Source: Brugia malayi
Taxonomy: Eukaryota; Nematoda; Chromadorea; Rhabditida; Onchocercidae
Reading direction: 5' to 3'
Assembly (NCBI RefSeq): GCF_000002995.4
Contig: NW_025062284.1
Location: 434,001 to 498,000 of the forward strand
DNA length: 64,000 nucleotides
Position 1 is the stretch's first letter, and each line of letters begins with the position of its first letter. The position numbers and the translations under genes were made by a program. This document shows, piece after piece, positions 24,145-37,172 of this stretch. The notes below the pieces were generated by a model. The model saw only the letters and a program-made list of their open reading frames with translations. It was not told the DNA's origin and made no database searches.

Positions 24145-27100
24145 GAAAATATATTTTTAAGAATTTTATTTACTAATGCAAATTATTTAGGTATGGGTGC
24201 AAGAAGTAAATTCAGTAAATGAAATGACATCCGATTTTGACATGGATATTTATGTAACTGAATTATGGATTGATAAAGCACTAAGATATGATGATATGAA
24301 TCCATGCAAATATAATTTATCACTTAGCAATGAGGTAACTTATCATGATAAGTTATCATAAGTCACTGTTAACTTATCATATTATCATATCAATGTGATA
24401 AAGAAATTTTTAATATTAAAAAGATGAAAAAAATTTTTGAAAATTACATTTATATGATGTGCAATTAAAATTTAATAATGTCAAGATGATTCTATCAAGA
24501 TAATTCTGTTAACTTATCATATTATCATATCAATGTGATAAAGAAATTTTTAATATTAAAAAGATGAAAAAAATTTTTGAAAATTACATTTATATGATGT
24601 GCAATTAAAATTTAATAATGTCAAGATGATCCTGTCAATCAATCAATCAATCAATCAATCAATATCGATCAATATTCATATGATTTATTGATTTGTTAAT
24701 ATTCTTGCTATAGCAAACTTTTCATATTACTTATTATTAAAATTAATATATGATAAATCAATAAAGTTTTAATATTTTTGGAGCACTTCTAATTTTACGA
24801 ATAGAATTTTAATTAAATTTATATTTTTCTAATTTTAAAAATAAAATTTTAATTAAAAATTTATATTTTCTAATTTTACGAATAGAATTTTAATTAAATT
24901 TATATTTTTCTAATTTTACGAATAAAATTTCAATTATATTTATTATCATCTATTATTTATGATTTTTTTTCCTTTAAACAGTACTAACTATTATTTATTT
25001 TCAACAAATTTACAAGTTTACAGAAAAAAAAAAAAAAAAAAAAAAAAAAAGAAAGTTTCAGATTTTAGATCAAATTTGGAAACCTAATACAGTATTCATT
25101 AATAGTAAATCAGCCAATATACATCGATCACCTTTCACAAATCTTTTTCTTATGATTTATCCAAATGGTACTGTATGGGCTAATTACAGGTTTAAATTTT
25201 TTTTTTTGAATAATTATTCAAAAAATATTTTATAATTTTCTTAAGAATTATCCTTATGCAAAAAAATGAAAGCTTAAATTAGAATAATTTTAATCTGTTA
25301 GGTAATTTAGTATTGTTGACAAAACGGATTTGTTAGTGATAACAATTTTATTTATTGGATTGGTTAGTGATAACAGTTTCATTTGTCAAATTGACAAAAT
25401 GGATTTGTTAGTGATAACAATTTTATTTGTCAAATTGATAAAATGGATTTGTTAGTGATAACAATTTTATTTGTCAGATTGACAAAGTGGATTTGTTAGT
25501 GATAACAATTTTATTTATTGGATTGGTTAGTGATAACAGTTTCATTTGTCAAATTGACAAAATGGATTTGTTAGTGATAACAATTTTGTTTGTCAAATTG
25601 GTAAAATGGATTTGTTAGTGATAACAATTTTATTTATTGGATTGGTTAGTGATAACAATTTTATTTTCAAATTGGCAAAATGGATTTGTAGTGATAACAA
25701 TTTTATTTGTCAAATTGATAAAATGGATTTTTTAGTGATAACTGTGTTTGTCAAATTATTATAAATTCAAAAATTTTCAGAGTACAGGTAAAAGGTCCAT
25801 GTCAAATGGATTTCACATCATTTCCAATGGATGAACAGACATGCTTACTAACATTTGAAAGTTTCAGTTACAATAATCAGGTATGATGAACTATCATTTT
25901 ATCAAATTTCAAATTTTAAAATTTCAAGAAAAATAAATTTATCATTTTATTAAATTGGTAAAATCTTTTCTTTTCCATTCTTTTACATTTAGAAAAAAAA
26001 AAAAAATTCCTACAAAATACTTAGAAAAAGTTCAGTTTATAAAAATTAATATATGAAATTTAATTTTATTTAAACATATTAATGAAAAGTATTAGAAAGT
26101 TCATTTTTAAAAAAAAAATATATTAAATTTAATCTTTTAATCTATTTAAACATTAATAAAAAAAAAAAAAAAGTAAAGTATTAGTTGAATAAATATGTTC
26201 TCTCATTTTGCTTTCTCTGCATTCAGATTAGTCAAGTAAAAAAATCAAAAAAGTTTATTAATATTTAATTAAATTTAAAATTAAAATCGACTATTTCAGC
26301 AAGAGAGAGAGAGAGAGAAGATGGTTGATTTGTAGAATTGTATCAATGCATGAAACAATATTATAAAATTAATTACAAACAATGATAATTTGTTAATGGA
26401 ATGATTTATCATCTTATCAATAATCAATAATTTCTAAATATCAAATTATCAGCTTTTTTTTTTTTTGCTTGCATTTTTAGTAATTCATTTTTGTTTTCAT
26501 TGAAATTTCACTAAATATTTCATTTAGGAGGTTGATATGCGATGGATTAATACAAAAGAACCATTAATACTTTTAAAAGATGAAATTTTACTACCTGATT
26601 TTGTGCTTAGCAATTACAATACATCCATTGCACTTGTGGTATTTTTTTTCTTTTTTTTTTTAATTTCATTTAATTCTAATTTAATTTTAATACTCATTGT
26701 AAAAACTATATGATTTGATTTCGAATATTTAAATCTATAAATAATTTTTTGATCACTGAATAATGTCAATATCAACTAATATCAACTACAATATTATCAT
26801 ACTTAATTTAAATGTACTTAAAATCACAGCATTTTAATTTTTTTTTTTTTTTTAAAAAAAAAGACTACTATTTCTGATATATGATAAAATAGACAAGAAA
26901 GTTTTAAAACAATGAATTATCATCATATATATTAATTCAATTATCACATATATCAATTTAAATAAACTTTCATCAAAAATAAAAACAATTTCAAGAATTT
27001 CGATTTAAGAATTTCAAACGAAAACAATTTAAATATAAGTAATTAATCTAATTAATTCAAAGCTTTTTTTATTTTTCAAAAATTTTGTTAGTATTACTAA

Positions 27101-30100
27101 ATTCATATTACAGTCTTATCCAGCTGGGATTTGGAATGAATTAACGATGACATTCACATTTACTAGACGTTATGGATGGTACATATTTCAGGCATATGTT
27201 CCAACTTATCTTACCATTTTTATCAGGTAAAATATATGGATGATAAGCTTATCACATTTATCAGATAGATAACATAGCATATCAATTTATCAGATAGATA
27301 ACATAGCATATCAATTTATCAGGTAGATAACATAGCATATCAATTTATCAGGTTGATAACATAGCATATCAATTTATCAGGTAGATAACATAGCATATCA
27401 ATTTATCAGTAGATAACATATCAATTTATCAGGTAGATAACATAGCATATCAATTTATCAGGTAGATAACATAGCATATCAATTTATCAGGTAGATAACA
27501 TAGCATATCAATTTATCAGGTAGATAACATAGCATATCAATTTATCAGGTAGATAACATAGCATATCAATTTATCAGGTAGATAACATAGCATATCAATT
27601 TATCAGGTAGATAACATAGCATATCAATTTATCAGGTAGATAACATAGCATATCAATTTATCAGGTAGATAACATAGCATATCAATTTATCAGTTAGATA
27701 ACACAATATATGAATTTATCAGGTAGATACATAGCATATCAATTTATCAGGTAGATAACATAGCATATCAATTTATCAGGTAAAATATATGGATGATAAA
27801 TTTATCACATTTATCAGATAGATAACATAGCATATCAATTTATCAGATAGATAACATAGCATATCAATTTATCAGATAGATAACATAGCATATCAATTTA
27901 TCAGGTAGATAACATAGCATATCAATTTATCAGGTTGATAACATAGCATATCAATTTATCAGGTAGATAACATAGCATATCAATTTATCAGGTAGATAAC
28001 ATAGCATATCAATTTATCAGGTAGATAACATAGCATATCAATTTATCAGATAGATAACATAGCATATCAATTTATCAGGTAGATAACATAGCATATCAAT
28101 TTATCAGGTAGATAACATAGCATATCAATTTATCAGGTAGATAACATAGCATATCAATTTATCAGGTAGATAACATAGCATATCAATTTATCAGATAGAT
28201 AACATAGCATATCAATTTATCAGGTAGATAACATAGCATATCAATTTATCAGATAGATAACATAGCATATCAATTTATCAGGTAGATAACATAGCATATC
28301 AATTTATCAGGTAGATAACATAGCATATCAATTTATCAGGTAGATAACATAGCATATCAATTTATCAGATAGATAACATAGCATATCAATTTATCAGGTA
28401 GATAACATAGCATATCAATTTATCAGATAGATAACATAGCATATCAATTTATCAGGTAGATAACATAGCATATCAATTTATCAGGTAGATAACACAATAT
28501 ATCAATTTATCAGATAGATATATGGCATATCAGTTTATCAGGTAGATAACATAGCATATCAATTTATCAGGTAAAATATATGGATGATAAATTTATCACA
28601 TTTATCAGATAGATAACATAGCATATCAATTTATCAGATAGATAACATAGCATATCAATTTATCAGGTAGATAACATAGCATATCAATTTATCAGGTAGA
28701 TAACATAGCATATCAATTTATCAGGTAGATAACATAGCATATCAATTTATCAGGTAGATAACATAGCATATCAATTTATCAGGTAGATAACATAGCATAT
28801 CAATTTATCAGGTAGATAACATAGCATATCAATTTATCAGGTAGATAACATAGCATATCAATTTATCAGATAGATAACATAGCATATCAATTTATCAGGT
28901 AGATAACATAGCATATCAATTTATCAGGTAGATAACACAATATATCAATTTATCAGATAGATATATGGCATATCAGTTTATCAGGTAGATACATAGCTCA
29001 ACTTATCAGATAGATAACACAATATATCAGTTTATCAGGTAGATAACATAGCATATCAATTTATCACATTTATCAAGCATAGTTTCTTAGGTTTATCAGT
29101 TGCATAGTCCATCCATCATTCAGACATATAACTTACCAATTTATTACAAAGGAATTTAATTCCACAAGTTTATTACATAAATTAATAGTTTACTATAAAA
29201 ATAGATGAAAAAAAAAAAAAAAAAAAAATGAAGTAAGTAAATCAATGTATCTTTACTCATCAAGTATGCATTGTTATCAAGCAATCACTCAATTCGTTTT
29301 TTTTAAGTTTTCTCCTTATAAATTTTGAAAATTTACGACTAACTTTTGATTCAACAAAAAAATATGTAAGATAAATGTAGCAAAAGAGATTATATATATT
29401 TAGAATTTAAATGAAAAGTGTAGAGTTATAAGAATTTGTGTACACACTTCTATTTCTATTTCTTCATTGAAATTATTCAAATAATTTATATTTCCTGAAT
29501 TCATTTTAAGTTGGATTAGTTTTTGTCTAAGTGTCAAAATGATCCCAGCACGTACAATGCTTGGTGTTAATTCACTTCTTGCTCTTACATTTCATTTTGG
29601 TAATATTATGCGAAATTTACCACGTGTCAGTTATGTTAAAGCATTTGGTTAGTATATTATCATAATAAATTATCAATTTTTATTTGCTCTTTTTTTTTTT
29701 TTTTTCAAAAAATTCAATTTTTAAAAAATTTGAAGACAATAATAATAATAATATTGCATATTATAATTATTTTAGATGTTTGGATGCTATCGTGCCTTTC
29801 ATTTGTTTTTTGCTCACTTCTTGAATTGGCTATTATCGGTTCAATTAATGCTCGTAGTGAAGTAAAATTTTAATGTTTTAATGTTAAAACTTTAAAATTT
29901 TTAACCTATTATTTATCAAAATAAAAACTAACAATTTAAATTTTAACATTAGACATTTGACATTTGGACGTACTTCATCACTACTTCATCAGCACTGTAC
30001 GAATTCATCCATTCCAGAAGTTATACATCTAAAACAAAATACTTTTAATAATTTCATCATTTAATATAAATTGAAAGGATAAATATTATAATATTATTAG

Positions 30101-31010
30101 AAATAAATAAAATTTATTTCGATCTTCTATCTGAAATAAATCTTAATCTATAAGATAATTACATTTATGTAATAAAATTTAGATCACTACAGTGAAAAAA
30201 CCTCTCAAGAAACGTTATCGATCATCCTCGATACATGGTAGTTGTAAACATTCACCAATCACATGTCATAAAGAAATTGAAAATAATATTACTATAAGAA
30301 GTATCAGGTAAATGTATATCCATTTTCTATTTAATCATCTTGAGATGAAATTCTAAATTTCGAAATTTTGAATGATTATTTCACAATGAAATGAAATATT
30401 CGAAGTTATAATAAAATGAATTCTTAAAACAGCCCAATCGATCCATGGATAAATACAAGAACTCTCCTGCCATCTGAGAGTCGCATAATAAATCGAAGTA
30501 TAATCGGAGGGGATGCTACAAGGTTGGTAGTTCATAGTAACACAATGCTTACAACATCTCTCTCTCTCTCTCTATTTTTAATCAAAGAAAAATTGCATCT
30601 ATATAGATCTAAAATTTAGAAATTATCAGCAATAACCTCAAATTAGACAGAGTTAACTTCTCAGATTCATGATAAGACATTCTCGCTAAGGTTACTTGTA
30701 AGCTTTATTCATTATGCTAAATTAAGTTTGAAATTAGTTACTAAATTTTAGTCTTTCAGTATTTGAATAAAAATATATGAGTTCTAGTGCGATTCGCTCA
30801 AATCAGAAAGAAGAAACATTACTTTTGGATTCGAATGATATTCGTACTTCTAGAAATGAACAACTACGAAAAGTACATCTATCTTTCCGGAAATATGCAA
30901 GTAGTTGGACAGCTGACCGCATAGATCGTATTTCCATAATATTATTTCCGAGTTTATTTACGATATTTAATATAGTTTATTGGAGTTATTACCTTTCACG
31001 AAGTAGGTGA
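22277..31010 (+). CDS. Cys-loop ligand-gated ion channel subunit, anion-type, 14 exons, 562 aa
   Basis: Pentameric neurotransmitter-gated channel subunit of the plasma membrane. Exons: 22277-22432, 22514-22582, 23056-23122, 23847-23986, 24191-24334, 25062-25189, 25781-25880, 26528-26638, 27114-27226, 29511-29647, 29776-29861, 30183-30307, 30433-30522 and about 30788-31010. All phases agree. Signal peptide about 1-22; acidic, helical-looking extension about 25-130; ligand-binding domain with [13 protein letters not shown] and a Cys-loop C242-x13-C256 ([13 protein letters not shown]). M1 starts at [13 protein letters not shown] (about 326). The M1-M2 link has Pro-Ala-Arg (355-357), the signature of chloride selectivity. 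M2 is [17 protein letters not shown], then [16 protein letters not shown] into M3. A basic M3-M4 loop (about 415-530) precedes M4 about 537-558. There is no second Cys pair near loop C, unlike GluCl/GlyR. The M2 end resembles nematode amine-gated anion channels (MOD-1/LGC type); ligand unknown. Start: ATG 25 nt after a TATCACAG acceptor. Confidence 0.93.
23206..23465. repeat. Tandem duplication in channel intron 3
   Basis: Two near-identical copies, about 130 bp apart, of a segment running from TCAGTAATCATAATTGAATG to CTGATATTTATCACTGATAA. They differ at a few bases. Wholly intronic. Confidence 0.85.
24366..24631. repeat. Tandem duplication in channel intron 5
   Basis: Two almost identical units of about 137 bp, each starting CTGTTAACTTATCATATTAT and ending GTCAAGATGAT. 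They are followed by a short (AATC)n tract at 24638-24662. Confidence 0.88.
24775..24945. repeat. Short AT-rich tandem repeat in channel intron 5
   Basis: Four or five degenerate copies of TCTAATTTTACGAATAGAAT plus TTTAATTAAATTTATATTTT. Intronic, no coding content. Confidence 0.75.
25300..25765. repeat. Approx. 45-bp minisatellite in channel intron 6
   Basis: About ten units of GGATTTGTTAGTGATAACAA then TTTTATTTGTCAAATTGACAAAAT, alternating with a variant carrying TATTGGATTGGTTAG. Each unit carries GTGATAAC. Confidence 0.9.
27227..29070. repeat. 29-bp minisatellite, about 60 copies, in channel intron 9
   Basis: Unit GGTAGATAACATAGCATATC then AATTTATCA (29 bp). It starts directly at the exon 9 donor (ATCAG/GTAAAA). 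The donor-plus-flank block (TCAGGTAAAATATATGGATG...) recurs at about 27777 and 28567, giving three higher-order segments. Nearly every unit has CAG/GTAGAT, matching a 5' splice site, and AGATAA plus TTATCA, matching GATA-factor motifs. Variants read CAGATAGAT, which removes the GT. Confidence 0.97.
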
Positions 31011-31437
31011 TATTTCTGAATAAATCCATATATTCACTCGTTATTGAATGGATGAACTGTGCTGCTCAACAAATAAAAACATTTTTGCATTTACTTTGAT
31101 CAGAGTAACACAAATTGAAAATAGTTCAAAACAAATGCCAAAGTGGATGAAACTTTAGCAAAAAGAAAAAAAAAAAACAAATCAAATGTAAATATAATTT
31201 AAGACATAACAATATGAGGTAGAAGTGCTTTTATATTTTCAAAAAAAAAAAATGAAGTGACAACAAATAAAGGTCAAAAACACACAAAGTACCCGTGGAA
31301 ATGATACGAAATAATTTCAAAGTCAGAAAATTTAAAACTTCTAAGCATTTGAATTTGCCTAATTAATTTGTAGTATTCATGAATAAAAAGAAATCACATT
31401 TGCAGAATATATTAATCATCAGATGAGCATTTACATT

Positions 31438-34400
31438 TCACGTCCTTCTAGCAAACCTGGATATACTTGCATCATCAGCTACAGCAATCATATGTTGACC
31501 ACACGGACTAAATGCAATCTGCCTTATAGCACATCCAACATCTTTGGGATGCAACACGTGATTACTGAAAATATATTTCAGAAAACCAAAAAAAAGTAAA
31601 AAAAAAAAAAAAAAAGATTTGCTAAAATAACTAATTTATAAAATTTTAACCATCTAAGAAAAGAATAAAGCAGAGATATATTTGACTTACAAGAAATTTT
31701 AAGAAAAAATTTTCAAGTAAAATAAACAAGCCTTATTCCCAATACAAACCTTTTTACGGATGGTAGTGAACCATTGTTAATCTCCCATATGTGAATTTCA
31801 CCTTTTTGATTACCACAGACAAGATACTGAAACTTAATAGTAGAAAAATTCAAGACAGAAAAGACAAAAAAAGCGCTTATTTTCATAAGTTTTTTTCATT
31901 TCTTCATCAAAACTATCCAATTTCCAATCCATATTGCTTTCAGAAATAAAACAATGTAAATCTCTACATATTAAAGTATTATCAGTATTACCCATTTCAT
32001 CATTTCTCATCAACTTTATCCATTACTAACAATGATAGACAAAAATTAGATTCAAGATTTTACCAACTAGGATTTAGTAAAATGAAGACAAAAATAGCAA
32101 TTGAAGAAATTACCTTTTCCAACGGATCAATTTCAAATTTGATATACCACATATTAGTTTCCGGTAATTCCATTTGACGAAAATGAATAACGCATGTCTC
32201 AGTTTTTACCTTATTACCTTGTCCAGCGACCAAATCATCGAAATCACCAAATTTCCATAAAGCTATTTCGTTTTCAGTTGACTGAAATTAATTTTTGTTC
32301 AATTTCTAACTACATGAATATGCAAAACTCCTCTTATTTCTCCCTCCAGTCATCAGTTTCCGTTCAATTTCCAAATACTTATAATAACTTAGAAGTATTT
32401 TTAAACAATATGAAAAATGAAAACAGTTTACTTACCTTGGAAAATATAAGCCTATGAAAAATACGAACACAATCAACATAATTGGTATGTACATCACGAG
32501 TGCTACAACGAGGATAATGTATTTCGGCTGGAAAATCAACCAGCTGCAAAACATTCTCGGTAACATCAGAAAGATATTTTTAACTAATTTATAAATTACA
32601 AACAATAAACACTTATAAATAAAAGCTAAAACTGCAGTACGAGAATTTTTTTTTTTTTTCAAATAATAAATGACATGCAAACATTTGGAGACAAGTTAAG
32701 TAATTAAATTAACCATTTAAAAAAAAAAAAAATTATTGCATATTATGTATTATTAATAATAGCTCCTGGTTACGCCAACTTTTTTTTTTTTAAATGGATT
32801 TTTTAATTGCTTAATAATTCATTCGCTTAGCAATTCTATTCAATGTATTTACAAAAAAATGATGCAAGAAATTACTTACTCTGAGATCAGCTTTAGACTG
32901 TTCAACTAGTCGATCAACACCACTTCCCTTTCCTACGTACCACAACTTAACTGTATGATCCATGCTTGCCGATGCCAAATACTCACTCTCAGCATCAAAA
33001 TCCTAAAAACAAAGATTAAATTAAATTCTGACATTTTATGTGATAAATAATGATCCATTATAAAGATATGAATTAACAGATAATGTATAACTCCTAAGAA
33101 ACAAATAACAGTATCACATTTGCTTTAAAAGAGTACTGAAATTACAAATGATTGTGTAAACTTTGAGATGAAAAGTGCTAGAAAATTGTTTACTCTAAGC
33201 TTACTACTGATATAACTTGATCCAAATGGCCTTCAACTCCTCCAAGAATAGCTAAACAAGCACTGTTGTGAATATTCCATATCCTAGCTGTGAAATCTTT
33301 GCTAGCTGAAGCAATGATCATGGAGTCATTTGGAAAAACACGAACATCATTTATAGCATCACCATGTCCTATCAAACTCTGAAATGATTTTAAATGTTGT
33401 TTATGAAATGTGTAATTAATTCGAAAACAATAACCACATATAACAATGATTTGTTGTTACATTACATGCTAAAATTCTTTAGAAACATAGTTTCAAAAGA
33501 AATAAACAGACGAACATTAACAAGATCACCCGTGACGACATCAATTACTCGTATAATACCTCGATTTCCACCAGCAATCACGACATGTACATCATTTTCA
33601 GTATCATATGCCCAACAGACGGTGAAAAACCATTCAGTTTTCTGAAGAAAAGAAGCCAAATTTAACAATGAGAAATTCAAACTTTTTAAATAAAATGTAA
33701 GCAAACACTTACTATCAATACTTAACTAAATGTAAAAGATATTTTTCCTCACCGCTGAATCGTGGAAACTTCTCAATAACTTTACTCCGTTTCCATCTTT
33801 CATGACTGCATATATCGATATCTATAATTTTAACTAACTTAATTAAATGGTTAGAAGACTAATGAAAAATAATTTTTGATCGCATGCATAATTTATCTGG
33901 ATCATAACAATTTTTCATCAATGACCAACAGTCGCATACAATATAATAAGGTTTTTAATACGTTTATTTCTGTCCGTAAAGCACTGAGAAGTCAATCAAC
34001 TGTAAGATCAATTAAGAAAAAGAAATCTACATTAATTTCATATTAAAGAATTACATTTGTTCGTCTATCATTTCTACCAAAATATCCGAAAAACAAATCT
34101 GTCAAGTCCAGAACATAAATCACAACCACATGATATAAAAACGAGGTTTAAAGAAAATTAAAATAATCTGCTGACATATTAAATAACAATGATTTATTTT
34201 AAAAAACAAGCAAAATTTTAGAAAGTCAATCACTTTTACTGCTTCTCCAAAAAAAAATTGCTTTTTCAACAAAGGAAAACAAAAAAAAAAAACCTCACTC
34301 GATTTTCTCCAACAGTCGCAAAATGTGGATTAGAAATAAGATACGGACTAAATGCAACACCATATATTGTCTTCTTATGTCCTTCCTGGAATACCAAATT

Positions 34401-35535
34401 GCGATTTGAATTCGATCTTTTTTTCTAAGGAATGTAATTTTTCATAAATTATCTGAAAATTATCGCGTACCACAATGAGAAAAAGTGATTTGTGAAAAAT
34501 TAAAAATTTTTTTCTTCCTGAAAATTTTTGAACAAATAACTCCTCATGGATATTATTTTAGAATAAATAAAAATGATTAAATGAAAACGATTCTTCAAGA
34601 CTAAAACATAACTTATTTTTAAAACAGGGAAAAAGATATGAAATATCTTGTTCAGTTTCATATTCAATCAGATGTACAGAGAACAATTACATGTGGCATA
34701 TGGTTATGTCGAATTGATTAATTGAACAAAGTATAAACAGACTTTATCAATAGTCATAATCGAATTGATTAATTGAACAAAGTATAAAAAGACTTTATCA
34801 ATAGTCATATTCGAATTGGTTAATTGAATAAAGTACAAAAAGACTTTATCAATAGTCATATTCGAATTGGTTAATTGAATAAAGTACAAAAAGACTTTAT
34901 CAATAGTCATATTCGAATTGGTTAATTGAATAAAGTACAAAAAGACTTTATCAATAGTCATAATCGAATTGATTAATTGAATAAAATACAAAAAGACTTT
35001 ATAATAGTCATAATCGAATTGGTTAAATGAACAAAATATAAAAAGACTTTATCAATAATCGTATATCAAAAATATAAAATTTAACTAACATAAACAGTAG
35101 TGAGATGCTTAAAAGGTATCCTTGGTGGACTTCGAAGTGAAGCTGATAGTTTCATCGATTTCCTACTTCTCTGAAACGATTATTGACAAACAAATCAATG
35201 CTCTACTTGAAGCGAGAGGATTAGTTAAAAACCAGTAATAAAATAGGACAACGATTAAGGTGTTGTTTTCATGAATGCACCGATCATACTACTGTTAATT
35301 ATAGCAGACTATTTGCATTTAATGAATTTTCGTTGCTATGACGAATACTAGCTTATCAGAATATTCCAACTTTAATACCTAAATTTGATGAGTCATCCTC
35401 AAGGAAGAAAATGAATTTTACTCCAAATTCTTATACAGTAAAAAAGAAGAAACTTGCCTGTTGGTTGGTTGAATATGATGAAGACTGACTTGCTTCACTA
35501 ACACCACTCGGACTGGATACCCGTCCAAGCGACAT
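31438..35535 (-). CDS. mes-6: Polycomb protein EED/MES-6 homologue, WD40, 11 exons, 405 aa
   Basis: WD40 propeller subunit of PRC2. It binds the methyltransferase (EZH/MES-2) and, in other animals, reads H3K27me3. Exons (minus): 35535-35458, 35170-35090, 34385-34299, 33821-33753, 33641-33516, 33378-33205, 33002-32880, 32543-32436, 32281-32114, 31826-31750 and 31564-31438. All phases agree. Diagnostic stretches match EED throughout: [87 protein letters not shown] and CAIRQIAFS...ADDASISR. Length is near the usual 440. Aromatic-cage equivalents are F65, F111 (Tyr in human EED), W327 and Y328. The last blade ends SISRF where human EED has SIWRW. Exon 1 has a GC donor (CAG/GCAAGT). It converges on the channel gene with 427 bp between stop codons. 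Confidence 0.95.
34704..35060. repeat. 51-bp tandem repeat in EED intron 2, about 7 copies
   Basis: Unit about GAATTGGTTAATTGAATAAA then GTACAAAAAGACTTTATCAATAGTCATATTC, 51 bp long. Open on the minus strand as a repeated 17-residue string only because the period is a multiple of three. It lies between two EED coding exons and is intronic. Confidence 0.92.
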
Positions 35536-36147
35536 CCTTAAATCATTATTACTTCAAAATACTTTAAAATAGAATTAACTTATACGCTTTTCGAAAAAAT
35601 ACGTCATACATTAAATGCCTTTTTGAAGTAAACAAAACTTTCTTGTTAACAACAAACAAACAAACAACAAAAATAATATCAGCAGAAAAAAAAAAAAAAA
35701 ATTATTGTCAAAATTCATTTCGTTCAACATTACAAATTAAAGAAAAGTTGAACGTACACAGCACGCATCGTATTTCACGTAACTTTCAACGTAAACATGA
35801 ATATATTTTAGTGAATTTAAATCAAACCCCATTTAATATTTAAATGGAATATTTGAATAGAAGAAAGTAAATAAATTCACCTCATAGTACTTTTTTTACG
35901 ATGCTTTAAAGAGTGTGTAAATGGATTGAAAATATTTAGTATTAACATTTCATTTCATTAAAAAATTAACACTTTTCAATAGATGTGTTCACGTAACGGA
36001 CGTAACAACTTTACGTACTCCTTTCCGTCTCTTACGTAAACGAAACTAACTAACTGACCCAATATTCCTTATCTCAATCTCCCAACTAAACTCATTAACT
36101 ATTCCATCCTTTCCTCGTCACAATCATTGCTTCCCTTATCTCCACAC

Positions 36148-36184
<37 letters not shown>

Positions 36185-36360
36185 ATTTCTATTTCGTCAA
36201 TTTCTGCAGGTGCAGGTTGTTTGCAGCATTACAATCTTTGATTCTGCTCTGGTGGTTAATTTCCTGAAGAATTGCACCGATACATTTTTGCATTCAAATC
36301 AGTAATCAGTGATTAGTAGCTGATAACTGATAATAATGATAACAAAGAAGGACTGCTTGA
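35536..36360. promoter_or_regulatory. Upstream region of the EED gene
   Basis: Contains a cluster of ACGT cores (about 35993-36045), including a palindromic TTACGTAA and ACGTAACGGACGTAAC, bZIP-type sites. A (CT)n tract lies at 36151-36182, a frequent feature of nematode promoters. No coding sequence is seen. The promoter assignment is inferred from position. Confidence 0.4.
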
Positions 36361-36624
36361 TATGGGATGATGAATAGCACCGAATTTGTCAACATTTGTG
36401 GACATTTATTATTATTATTATTACTACTATTATTTACCATTATTATTAATTACTATTATTATGATTTCATTAATATGAATTTTTATATAGAATTACTGAT
36501 ATTACAGAAGAAAATTGCCATTTCTGCATACACTAATGAAACTAAAATTGTATATGAATTATGTGACTAATTAATATAAGAAGCACGCAGTTAATCAAAT
36601 TAGGTAAAATTTATGCATGAACAA

Positions 36625-36827
36625 TAAGCAATCATAAACAATAAGCAACTATAAGCAATAAGTAACTATAAGCAATAAGTAACCAGAAACAACAAGCAAC
36701 AATAAACAATAAGCAATAATAAACAATAAGCAACTATAAACAATAAGTAACTATAAGCAATAAGTAACTATAAGCAATAAGTAACTATAAGCAATAAGTA
36801 ACCAGAAACAACAAGCAACAATAAACA

Positions 36828-36885
<58 letters not shown>

Positions 36886-37172
36886 AATAAGCAACAATAA
36901 ACAATAAGCAATAATAAACAATAAGCAACTATAAACAATAAGTAACCAGAAACAACAAGCAACAATAAACAATAAGCAATAATAAACAATAAGCAATAAT
37001 AAACAATAAGCAACCATAAACAATAAGTAACTATAAGCAATAAGTAACTATAAGCAATAAGTAACCAGAAACAACAAGCAACAATAAACAACAAGCAACA
37101 ATAAACAACAAGCAACAATAAACAATAAGCAACCATAAACAATAAACAACTATAAACAGTAAGCAACTATTC
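36625..37172. repeat. AAACAATAAGCA-type array with a long poly-A run
   Basis: Degenerate units of 14-17 bp, AAACAATAAGCAACTATA and variants. They are interrupted by a poly-A run of just over 50 at about 36832-36884. The segments on either side of the poly-A repeat each other at higher order. Minus frames are open as Leu/Tyr/Val/Cys runs because of the repeat. Confidence 0.92.

Noticed and set aside
27227..29070. Regular 29-bp direct repeats resembling a CRISPR array
   Set aside because: There are no spacers: units are head-to-tail. The locus is an intron of an animal gene, and the DNA is eukaryotic.
29952..30055. Open piece after an ATTAG acceptor between channel exons 11 and 12
   Set aside because: It runs to a stop without a donor and is not needed: exon 11 joins exon 12 at 30183 in phase. 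Could only be a rare alternative ending.
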